This document shows positions 16,352-23,391 of a stretch of 64,000 bases of DNA, in pieces. Location of the stretch: positions 124,001 through 188,000 of the forward strand of contig NZ_BBYF01000005.1 of assembly GCF_001894745.1 (NCBI RefSeq). The letters run 5' to 3'. The translations under genes were made by a program, and so were the position numbers. How positions within the stretch are numbered: position 1 is the stretch's first letter; the number at the start of each line of letters is the position of its first letter. The notes under the pieces were generated by a model. That model was not told where the DNA came from. It did no database searches and worked only from the letters and a program-made list of their open reading frames with translations. Source of the DNA: Paenibacillus sp. NAIST15-1. Its GTDB lineage: Bacteria; Bacillota; Bacilli; Paenibacillales; Paenibacillaceae.

Positions 16352-16403
16352 CATCTTCATTAGAGAATGAAGGGTCTTTAAGTCCTTGTTATCCAACTGC
16401 ATG

Positions 16404-16442
16404 AAATCAGATAAAATGTGTAACATCCTATCTGATTTTTTT
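16404..16442 (+). terminator. Terminator after the tiny membrane-protein pair
   Basis: AAATCAGATA (16404-16413) pairs with TATCTGATTT (16429-16438) and runs into T8. Confidence 0.8.
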
Positions 16443-16998
16443 ACAACTAAAAATGGGTAACATTGTCGGATGACAAGAACATGAGGACATTACCGATTAA
16501 TACTGATTACGTTGTTAAACCAGCTTCATTACAAGTTTTGTCATGCTCGATAGGCAATTGTTATAAACAAATTAAGCTATGTGGGAAACATATCAATAAA
16601 GATAAAAGATAAGTTTTAAAAACATTAAGCTATTGATAGAATTGCATTCCGTGAGTCATCTTGCGGTGAAGTAATGCCTGAGGATGTTTTTAGGTGTTAT
16701 TCCCGATAAAGAATTAATGAATGTGTTAACTCTTGGGATATCTCTAGATTACTATACAACTTCAAATTAAATAGCACCCACAGAAGTAACAAGCAATTTG
16801 TGATTATTCTTCAAAATGGAATGGTTGACGGACTTTATACAAACGATTAATCAAATTGAGAAAACAGGATTTAATGAAGATTATTTTATATATGATTTAC
16901 TTAATCACATGATTAAAAATCAAATATAAAGTAAAAAAGAGCCTACAAACTAGGAGATTTTTTCTGACAATACATGGAGGAGCGGGTCACTAGTTAGT
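16443..16998. other. Gene-poor interval with unrecognised coding scraps
   Basis: No intact gene. Short open stretches on the plus strand (for example KLNSTHRSNKQFVIILQNGM near 16770, and MEWLTDFIQTINQIEKTGFN near 16816) look like fragments of former genes interrupted by stops, but no family was recognised. Confidence 0.4.
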
Positions 16999-17187
16999 TT
17001 ACAAATTATTTTCTGGAAGAGCACGGTTTTGTAAGACATGTTTTGTAGTCTTTATATCTTGCTCGCTTTGATTGACAACCCACCAATCGGGCTCTGCACG
17101 CTGTAGATCCTTTGCTTCCATTACAGGTGTTCCCTCTGGTAATGTCACGATTACAACGTGGGGCTCCTCAGGATTGCATTGGTATAC
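16999..17187 (-). pseudogene. arsA: arsA relic, C-terminal end
   Basis: The minus strand reads CNPEEPHVVIVTLPEGTPV, then EAKDLQRAEPDWWVVNQSEQ, then TTKHVLQNRALPENNL and stop. This follows the ArsA C-terminus (VTLPE.TPV.EA..LQ.DL.RA....WWVINQS....T..P.L..RA). It is the downstream continuation missing from the relic at 4534-4692, with which it shares about 33 nt. Sequence stops matching at about 17187, where recombinase-relic sequence on the opposite strand begins, so the two were joined by recombination. Confidence 0.6.
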
Positions 17188-17760
17188 AAACTACACAAGT
17201 AATTATGTAGCCTGTATGTTTGCAAAGTTCGCACTTGATATTATTACTTCGTCTGGAGCTAGAATGAATGAACTCTTGCAAATTAGTTACGATAGAGAAT
17301 GTTGTATAGTAACGGAAGATAAGAATGTTAATCCTCCAAAAAAGAATTTCTTATTTCGGCTTATTCCGAAGGGAAGGGAAGAACCCGAGAATTTTTATAT
17401 GCCTGAAGATGTCTTTAAATTTATGACCGAAATACTGCAAATGCTTAAAGAGTCGTATACATCAAACACGATCCCTGATGTAGAATTTAGAGTATCTACA
17501 AGAAAGCAAAGTTGCAAGCATACTTTGCTGAGTACTGCACTTCCAAGAACAGAATGCCTCGTAGGGCTTCACAAATGGCTATAGAAGAGCAGAATCATAC
17601 ATTCAAGGATATTTGTCCAGATAGAGACATTGATCGCGTTAGAAGGCGGTATATGAAGCTTTCCAAACGCGAGCTCGTCGATCTTTTGATTAACTCAGAA
17701 CAATATATAGTTGTTCATAATCATCTTTGGCTAAGGAATGAGTTTGAAAAATTCCAATAA
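17188..17760 (+). pseudogene. Tn554-like tyrosine recombinase relic plus adjoining small ORF
   Basis: The open frame to 17584 encodes the middle of a tyrosine recombinase: FALDIITSSGARMNELLQIS, where SGARMNEL holds the catalytic box I Arg, then CCIVTEDKNVNPPKKNFLFR and a helical region. The N-terminus is missing and the frame breaks around 17510 before the HxxR and Tyr boxes. A second frame (17512-17760) then gives MPRRASQMAIEEQNHTF and MKLSKRELVDLLINSEQYIV, possibly the small third gene of Tn554-type elements. It is not functional as it stands. The last third is the repeat shared with 14836-15145. Confidence 0.6.
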
Positions 17761-17845
17761 AGCTAGAAGTTCCTTCTGAATAAAGGAAGGAACTTCTTTT
17801 CATAACGGCCCACGGTTTGCTCTAACAATGTACATACCGTTCAAT
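17510..17845 (+). repeat. Direct repeat copy B of the Tn554-like element end
   Basis: Copy of 14836-15145 with scattered substitutions and small indels; the shared run starts at CTTTGCTGAGTACTG and includes the hairpin. The two copies lie 2.7 kb apart in direct orientation, bracketing the ferredoxin and tiny membrane-protein genes. Confidence 0.65.
17765..17800 (+). terminator. Terminator hairpin in repeat copy B
   Basis: AGAAGTTCCTTC (17765-17776) pairs with GAAGGAACTTCT (17786-17797), then TTTT. Confidence 0.8.
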
Positions 17846-17891
17846 ATATGGTAAAATATAGGTAATTAAATCAAAATAAGGAGGGTTGATA

Positions 17892-19184
17892 TTGGACACG
17901 ACGATCATTAAAACAATTGGAGAACTAATTCGTGACACTAGATGTGCATCGAATATCAGATTGACTCAGTTATCAAAACTGTCAGGGATCAACAAAGGTA
18001 CGATATCAAGAATCGAGAACGGCGAAGTAAAACGACCAGAATTTTCGACCGCATATCCGTTGGCAACAACATTGGATATCCCTTTTGAAACGTTGGTTGA
18101 TTATTACGTCGAAAATGAAAAAAGATCAGACTTGTTGTTCGATATCCTGCAAGCGACGATCCAGCGAAGGAGCAGCACCGAACTAATCAGGAAAGTTGCG
18201 AACAAATACCTTGAATCTCCAAACGAAGACAGCATTGACTTAACCGAGAAGCTATATCAACAAATCGACTCCATTGAAGATACCTCCATCAAATTGTCAC
18301 TGTATAACCTCATCATTGACTACTCACGCTCACATGGAATAATGCCCTATATTGCAAAAGGTTTGTATCAGCAGTACCTGATTGAAAGAAATGACTTCAT
18401 GCGAATGAAGGAAACATATTACAATGGGAAATACATTTTAAATTACATCAAATTTTTGCCACAACAATATCGGATTGAGCTATACTACAAGTTAGGGATT
18501 CATGCTTATAATTTGAGACTTTATAACGAAAGCATTGAACAATGTAAGAAGATTATTACAGAAGATAATGGATTAAGTTCCTATAGAGTACATGCAATTG
18601 GCATCCTTAGAAATTCGTATTATTGTCTTGGAGATTATAAGCAGACTGAACGATATGCTATACAGTATAAACAATTCGACTATCCTTACACCCGAGAAAA
18701 TGTTATTCTTATGGAGGCATTATTAAATACAAAGAAAGGGGAGATCGAAAAATCTATTGAACAGCTCCGTTCATTTTTAAAGTCCTGTAGTAATGATTCT
18801 GTCATCCTTGCCACCAATCAACTTCTTCGCTTATTTTTACAACGAAATGACCTCGAAAGCGCTAATAACCTACTGTGTACTAGCAATATAGATCAATCCG
18901 TTATTGACAAGAGCAACCCTTTAATCTGTTCCAGATACGCTGATTATCTTCAAATCAAAGGGGAATATTATTTAGCCGTTGGTGAATATGAAACATGTAT
19001 TAATCTCTTTTTAGAAGGGGCACTGCACTATTCTAAAGTTAACGATACGGTTGAAGAGAAAAAATGCTTGAATATGGTCATGCATATTCATTTAGAAAAA
19101 AATATTCCTATGCAAAAGTCAACAATTGAAAAGTTAAGCGCATATTTTACTCACAATGCTCAAGTAACGGGGGATTCAGCATGA
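17892..19184 (+). CDS. XRE-type DNA-binding regulator with TPR-like repeats (RRNPP/AloR-AimR-like peptide receptor)
   Basis: A 430-residue cytosolic regulator. Residues about 8-62 are an XRE helix-turn-helix (IGELIRDTRCASNIRLTQLS, then GINKGTISRIENGEVKRP). The remaining ~350 residues are all-helical, with repeated Tyr/Leu-rich pairs (YKLGIHAYNLRLYNESIEQC, then AIGILRNSYYCLGDYKQTER), as in TPR-based peptide receptors such as PlcR, NprR, AimR and Paenibacillus AloR. TTG 17892 is chosen because AAGGAGGG lies 7 nt before it; the TTG at 17886 is too close. Its stop overlaps a small peptide ORF (ATGA at 19181), the usual receptor-propeptide order, and a secreted bacteriocin-like gene follows. Expected to bind DNA under control of the imported peptide. 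Confidence 0.8.
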   Translation: MDTTIIKTIGELIRDTRCASNIRLTQLSKLSGINKGTISRIENGEVKRPEFSTAYPLATTLDIPFETLVDYYVENEKRSDLLFDILQATIQRRSSTELIRKVANKYLESPNEDSIDLTEKLYQQIDSIEDTSIKLSLYNLIIDYSRSHGIMPYIAKGLYQQYLIERNDFMRMKETYYNGKYILNYIKFLPQQYRIELYYKLGIHAYNLRLYNESIEQCKKIITEDNGLSSYRVHAIGILRNSYYCLGDYKQTERYAIQYKQFDYPYTRENVILMEALLNTKKGEIEKSIEQLRSFLKSCSNDSVILATNQLLRLFLQRNDLESANNLLCTSNIDQSVIDKSNPLICSRYADYLQIKGEYYLAVGEYETCINLFLEGALHYSKVNDTVEEKKCLNMVMHIHLEKNIPMQKSTIEKLSAYFTHNAQVTGDSA

Positions 19185-19297
19185 AACAGTTCATAAAGAA
19201 GATGTACATCCGCTACTCTTTTATATGCCATCGTGATCTTGACAATAACAGCTTCATCAGGAAACAATCAGGGGGGAGTTTTCCCTTGGTGAAATAG
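19181..19297 (+). CDS. Putative signalling propeptide ORF, apparently split by a +1 frameshift
   Basis: The ATG overlaps the receptor stop and follows GGGGGA. Read in frame it gives 38 residues beginning MKQFIKKM with no hydrophobic core. If one base is skipped after the eighth codon, the frame becomes TSATLLYAIVILTITA followed by SSGNNQGGVFPW and a stop at 19290-19292. That is a basic N-terminus, a membrane-spanning core and a short polar C-terminal segment, exactly the layout of Phr/AimP/Alo pre-propeptides. Either the gene carries an inactivating 1-nt insertion, the base call is wrong, or translation shifts. The mature signal would come from the last 6-12 residues. Confidence 0.5.
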   Translation: MKQFIKKMYIRYSFICHRDLDNNSFIRKQSGGSFPLVK

Positions 19298-19459
19298 TTA
19301 AACATGCCAAAATCACCTTTTAGTTTACTTTTTGTTTCATGGACGACTAAAATATGGAATTTATGCAACATATTATATACTCGCTATGTGAGGGTGCTCT
19401 TTAAATCACCTTAGAAATAGATGATGTATCATTACATACAGTTGCGCATATAGTTTATC

Positions 19460-19487
19460 TTGATACGGAGTCCTTCCCATGTATAAA
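19460..19487 (+). promoter_or_regulatory. sigma-A promoter of the bacteriocin-like gene
   Basis: TTGATA (19460-19465), 16-nt spacer, TATAAA (19482-19487). Transcription would begin near 19494 and give a leader of about 30 nt carrying the GGAGG site of the next gene. As the gene has its own promoter, it is a candidate target of the adjacent regulator. Confidence 0.55.
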
Positions 19488-19524
19488 GAGTAATCTTCTC
19501 CAATAATATATGGAGGCGAGTTGC

Positions 19525-20106
19525 TTGAAGAAAAAATGGATCGGAACGTTATTAAGTGTGAGTATGGCATTTTCGATGTTTGCACCGATGGCTTTTGCAG
19601 CATCAGATCGGCAAGTGGGGTCACAAATTGGCAGCATGATGGGAACTGTGAAAGATTCTGATGTACGTGAGGCTGAATCAGCTCAAGTAGCATCTGACCT
19701 GAAATTCATTTTTGAAGAGGCATCTGTGAAAAAAGACGGTAAGTATGTATTGAATGAGGGAAAAATAGCTCAGAAGTTCGGATTTGATAATGTTGCAACC
19801 ATCTCGGCATTTGTTAAGCTTGCAAACGGTGAGCAACTAACAGCAAATATGCTAGAGGGAGTGCCTAATCCAGATGCTGGAGAATTCTCCACAGCTTCAT
19901 GGGGATCTTGTGTTGCTAACCAAATTATTGACTTTACAGGGATCGGCTTTTTAACTGGCGGAATGATGGAAATGATCGAAAAGAAATTGTGGGATAAGTT
20001 AGCCGTTGAAATCATCAAAATCGTCGGAAAAAATGCAATTAAAGGCGGAGCTGTAGGACTTGCTGCTAGTTTGGTTTGGTTTAGTATCCGTTGCATAGGT
20101 CAGTAA
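19525..20106 (+). CDS. Secreted bacteriocin-like precursor with hydrophobic two-cysteine C-terminal domain
   Basis: A 193-residue precursor. TTG 19525 lies 8 nt after GGAGG and starts a canonical signal peptide (KKKWIGTLLSVSMAFSMFAP, cleavage after AFA). A polar pro-region of about 90 residues follows. The last ~70 residues are hydrophobic and helical, bounded by one Cys near each end (SWGSCVANQIIDFTGIGF ... GGAVGLAASLVWFSIRCIGQ). Signal, pro-region and hydrophobic Cys-bearing C-terminus is the layout of SdpC- or halocin-type precursors, although no sequence identity to a named family was recognised. The next gene encodes a small two-helix membrane protein, as expected for immunity. It may instead be a holin-like toxin or another membrane-active peptide. 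Confidence 0.6.
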   Translation: MKKKWIGTLLSVSMAFSMFAPMAFAASDRQVGSQIGSMMGTVKDSDVREAESAQVASDLKFIFEEASVKKDGKYVLNEGKIAQKFGFDNVATISAFVKLANGEQLTANMLEGVPNPDAGEFSTASWGSCVANQIIDFTGIGFLTGGMMEMIEKKLWDKLAVEIIKIVGKNAIKGGAVGLAASLVWFSIRCIGQ

Positions 20107-20134
20107 AGTTACTCAACGAAGGGAATGGTGTTGC

Positions 20135-20311
20135 ATGAATAGCATTAGATACATATCACTTTTTGTGATATCTCTGATTCTACAGATTATTATGTTCTTT
20201 GGCATAAAAAGTGACTCGGGTGTAACTATACTAGACATGTTGATTATGTCCCTTTTGTTCAGTGCATTTATGTTCATTATAGATAAGATCACCGGCAAAA
20301 GATCCGAGTGA
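20135..20311 (+). CDS. Small two-helix membrane protein, candidate immunity protein
   Basis: A 58-residue ORF from ATG 20135 with AAGGGA before it. Two membrane helices are predicted (YISLFVISLILQIIMFFG and ILDMLIMSLLFSAFMFII), with a basic/acidic tail KITGKRSE. It lies 28 nt after the bacteriocin-like precursor and before a strong terminator, so the two are co-transcribed. Size, topology and position fit an immunity protein, but no immunity family was recognised. Confidence 0.6.
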   Translation: MNSIRYISLFVISLILQIIMFFGIKSDSGVTILDMLIMSLLFSAFMFIIDKITGKRSE

Positions 20312-20330
20312 TAAGAATCAAATCTAATGA

Positions 20331-20360
20331 TAAGAACACCTTCGGGTGTTCTTATTTCAT
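20331..20360 (+). terminator. Terminator of the bacteriocin-like operon
   Basis: TAAGAACACC (20331-20340), UUCG tetraloop, GGTGTTCTTA (20345-20354), then TTTCATTTT. Confidence 0.88.
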
Positions 20361-20450
20361 TTTCACACAAATGTTGCCGTGGTTTATTTATACAGTTTTT
20401 ACTGAAACGTACATTACAAGATTGAGATAGCGTACGTGAGGTGATCTGTA

Positions 20451-20762
20451 ATGGATTCTTTAGAGGAGAAAATTAATGAGCTTAGGAAGAAGCTTACGGA
20501 GATTGTACAGATTAAAGATGGCTTTGCAGACGAAGAAGTGATACGAATCAGCCAACAACTTGATATATACATTGTAGAAATGCAATCGCGGCAGAAAAAA
20601 GAAATTATAAATAGCTACAAACCTTTAATGAAGCCAACTTATATTTTTAAGGAGGGAATAGCATGCCCAATAATGTTATACATCATGGAGAATAGCTGTC
20701 ATATAGGGGGTTTCCACTTGTTTAAGACATATGTACAAAATACGGGTTTTGTGAAACAGTAG
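20451..20762 (+). CDS. Spo0E-family aspartyl-phosphate phosphatase, with atypical tail
   Basis: Residues 1-52 form the two-helix Spo0E fold: EEKINELRKKLTEIV, then the signature SQQLDIYIVEMQ. These proteins remove phosphate from Spo0A~P and delay sporulation. ATG 20451 has GAGGTGATC before it. Family members usually end at 50-85 residues; here the frame continues to 103 with an unrelated, partly hydrophobic tail (CPIMLYIMENSCHIGGF). A separate 10-codon ORF with a strong GGAGGG site (ATG 20663, MPNNVIHHGE) overlaps that tail in another frame. The tail may be junk sequence after loss of the native stop. Confidence 0.7.
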   Translation: MDSLEEKINELRKKLTEIVQIKDGFADEEVIRISQQLDIYIVEMQSRQKKEIINSYKPLMKPTYIFKEGIACPIMLYIMENSCHIGGFHLFKTYVQNTGFVKQ

Positions 20763-21236
20763 TATGGGTTTAAAAGGAGTCTATCCAAATTGGCCTCAAT
20801 CAGCTGTTAATCCCTTTAATTTGACCATATCATCTATTGGTTATTACTAAGTGCATATTTCACTTTAATTGTTCACTTTTACTGTTACATGCTGATAACA
20901 GAATTGTTTTTGGTTCGTTCCTTGTTAATTATTTTCATTCGTTTCTTTGTACATTTGATTCTTCTAATTTATATGCTCGTATCAGCGTCAAATTCGTACG
21001 TTGCATTTCTGGATTTAGATGTTATTTGATATTACGTATTACAGACACCAAATTAGATCGTATCCTTGATCGCTTTTAATCCAAATCCTCATTTATTTGG
21101 CAATCCAATTAACCACCGACTTCAATATATTCACTATTTATATGTGAATTTTTTCCCATTATCAAACCATGCAGCTGCATTTATTTATTGATTTTGTCAT
21201 CTAGCGTCGTTTCTTAGTATAAATGCCTGCCAACCA
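20763..21236. other. AT-rich interval without recognised genes
   Basis: Beyond short open frames with no ribosome sites, nothing coding was seen. The interval separates the plus-strand Spo0E-like gene from the minus-strand carnitine unit. Confidence 0.5.
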
Positions 21237-21266
21237 AAAAAAGAACTCGGTAAGTTCATACCGAGT
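21237..21266 (-). terminator. Terminator of the acyltransferase unit (minus strand)
   Basis: ACTCGGTA/TACCGAGT stem (21245-21252 with 21259-21266). Read on the minus strand it is followed by TTCTTTTTTT, about 100 nt after the acyltransferase stop. Confidence 0.8.
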
Positions 21267-21363
21267 ACATTAACCTTCTCGTATTGAAAAATCCAAAGAG
21301 CAATTATAGGCAACGCCACAACGAATGGGAACTGGCGGCTACGCTCTTAAAGAATAATACTTT

Positions 21364-23175
21364 CTAACTTAATTCTAATAAAGCTGCCAACCGTTCTAAA
21401 TTCGTACATAGACTATGCAGCAATTGATTGGCTGCTTCTTTATTGGCTTTCTTGACAGAGATATCAAGGACAATCCGCTCATTCAGAATACCGTAGTACA
21501 GACCGAAACCTTCGCTATTTACTGGCGCGAAAGTAAATGATTCCATAATCTCATAAGGTATGCTTGTCGTTGAAATAAAGTCTGCAGTCAAAGTTTTCAA
21601 CCCTTGCGATTGGAAGAAGTAATCGGACTGATTCGGGGAATCCTGCGTCAACTGGTTTATCTTATTTAGTCCGAACAAGTGACGCTCGATCCCTTCTCCA
21701 CGCTGGCAGGCTTTGATACGCTCAGTGTGAGCCGCTGCCGCTCGCTGAAAGCTGTCAATCAGCTGCTGCCGGCGTGATTGCCAATGTTCATCTTCGCCTA
21801 GCTTATACTCATTCATAAAACTTTCCACGAACGCCTTCTTCTCCGTGCTTATGGATCGGGCACATTCAGTTCTTCCTTGATAATAATGGCGCATAGCTAC
21901 CGGCTCATATACGCTCAGTAATTGCCCTGTTGACTCATATTGGGCTAATGCTAAGGCAATATGGAAGAAGGCATCAGGACTTACTTTGCCACGTTTCATT
22001 AGAGACTTACCGAAACGTTCAAAACTAAAGTGGGCAAAGTAATGGTTATCATACTCCGCTTGAGCCTGTTCATTGCATTGCGCCAATAACGACTGCACGC
22101 GTTCATCTTGTTCCCAGCTCAGTTCTGTAACTAATTCACTGGAACCCTCTTGCTGCGAAATCGGTTCTTCTCGCAGGTTACCGTCTTGTTTGGTAAACAG
22201 TTGATTTAACACATTCATTACGGGCACACCGTCAATCGATGAATGCTCGAAATTAAAACTGATTGCGCCGTTAGCATCGATAAGCATCTGCATCGTCTTC
22301 GCAAACCATTGATTTCTCCAACCTAATAACGCACGATGCAACTGCTCCGCTGTACTATCAGCTGCATCGTCTGAAAATCCAATCGTAAATATTGCATCAT
22401 GAATCGTACGCAAATGCTGGGCATTCACCGGGTTTTGCTGCAACTGCTCATATACATCCGCCGACAGGTCACGCTTAGCAGCCGTCGCAGTTTCTACAGC
22501 AACATTTGCCACGGGTACATTGTGCGATAAGATACATCGCAAGTTGCCCTCTAATTGCACCGCTGGAATAGCGGCCCCGCGATCATCCGTAACCATTAAT
22601 TTGTAGAAGTGTGAGTTGTGGATAACAACAACGAAGTTATTTTCCGCTGTATCTGCACCTACATAAAACTCATCTTCCCCGTGAGCTGGCAAGCGGCAGC
22701 TCTTGAAAATATTCCGATAGTAGCTCATATCCACAGCCGCTCCCTTTGCCGTCTGCTCCATTGGATAACGACCGGAAATAAGCTGTAAATAGATGTTTAC
22801 CGCCCCTTCAATCAACACTGCCGCCTTATGAGCTCTGTCTCCCATATGTGCGTGGTAATCAGGATGAATCGTCAACGCAATATTCGTCTCGCTCTGTAAG
22901 TTGCCCCTTGTCGTTAAGTAGCTTTGCAGCCACCATGGAGCGAGCCAACTATCCGCTCCAGTTGCTGCATGCTGCTCTAACTGCTCTTGCAACTGCGGTC
23001 CCTCATTTTGCTGAAAACGCAGCACAATTTGCTTGAACTCGTTCAGCTGTTCCTCGGTCAGTACCGGTTCCACCCACTCCAGCAAAGTCGCTAGTGTGGA
23101 CGGCAATGCCGGTACGGGCAGTTTCTGGAGAAGAGGCCGTAATTGTGTCGTGTACTTGTTCGTATGATTGGTCAT
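21364..23175 (-). CDS. Choline/carnitine O-acyltransferase family protein
   Basis: A 603-residue enzyme of the eukaryote-like carnitine/choline acyltransferase family, moving an acyl group between CoA and a quaternary-ammonium alcohol. The N-terminus shows LRPLLQKLPVPALPSTLATL (family pattern LP.LPVP.L..TL..YL) and PWWLQSYL. The catalytic His is seen in FNFEHSSIDGVPVMN, and a substrate/CoA region includes FISTTSIPYE. ATG 23175 follows GAGGAGA by 6 nt. Such enzymes are rare in bacteria. It is the last gene of a three-gene unit with a BCCT transporter and a tiny membrane protein, so uptake and acylation of carnitine or choline is the likely shared role. Confidence 0.85.
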   Translation of the reverse strand: MTNHTNKYTTQLRPLLQKLPVPALPSTLATLLEWVEPVLTEEQLNEFKQIVLRFQQNEGPQLQEQLEQHAATGADSWLAPWWLQSYLTTRGNLQSETNIALTIHPDYHAHMGDRAHKAAVLIEGAVNIYLQLISGRYPMEQTAKGAAVDMSYYRNIFKSCRLPAHGEDEFYVGADTAENNFVVVIHNSHFYKLMVTDDRGAAIPAVQLEGNLRCILSHNVPVANVAVETATAAKRDLSADVYEQLQQNPVNAQHLRTIHDAIFTIGFSDDAADSTAEQLHRALLGWRNQWFAKTMQMLIDANGAISFNFEHSSIDGVPVMNVLNQLFTKQDGNLREEPISQQEGSSELVTELSWEQDERVQSLLAQCNEQAQAEYDNHYFAHFSFERFGKSLMKRGKVSPDAFFHIALALAQYESTGQLLSVYEPVAMRHYYQGRTECARSISTEKKAFVESFMNEYKLGEDEHWQSRRQQLIDSFQRAAAAHTERIKACQRGEGIERHLFGLNKINQLTQDSPNQSDYFFQSQGLKTLTADFISTTSIPYEIMESFTFAPVNSEGFGLYYGILNERIVLDISVKKANKEAANQLLHSLCTNLERLAALLELS

Positions 23176-23191
23176 GATGTCTCCTCTAATC

Positions 23192-23359
23192 TCATGTCTC
23201 ATGCTTTGGTTCGAGTGCCAGCTTTACCATCCAACCGAGCACAACTAAAAAGGCAGTAGTTATCACAAACAATCCTAGATTCCCCAAGAGTGTGCTATTT
23301 GCTAATGTTTGATCTACTCCATATTCGGGCAGCGGCAAAGGAACTTTCGTAGTCTCCAT
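23192..23359 (-). CDS. Small single-helix membrane protein between transporter and acyltransferase
   Basis: A 55-residue ORF with a good AAAGGAG site upstream. It has a polar N-terminus (METTKVPLPLPEYGVD), one strong membrane helix (LLGNLGLFVITTAFLVVLGW) and a short basic tail. It fits exactly between the BCCT and acyltransferase genes (33 and 16 nt away), so it is probably translated and may be an accessory subunit of the transporter. No family recognised. Confidence 0.6.
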   Translation of the reverse strand: METTKVPLPLPEYGVDQTLANSTLLGNLGLFVITTAFLVVLGWMVKLALEPKHET

Positions 23360-23391
23360 TTCAAGTAAACTCCTTTCTTTTTAAACTGCAG

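Noticed and set aside
20837..21079. 80-codon plus-strand ORF
   Set aside because: No ribosome site and a Phe/Cys/His-rich translation typical of AT-rich noncoding DNA.
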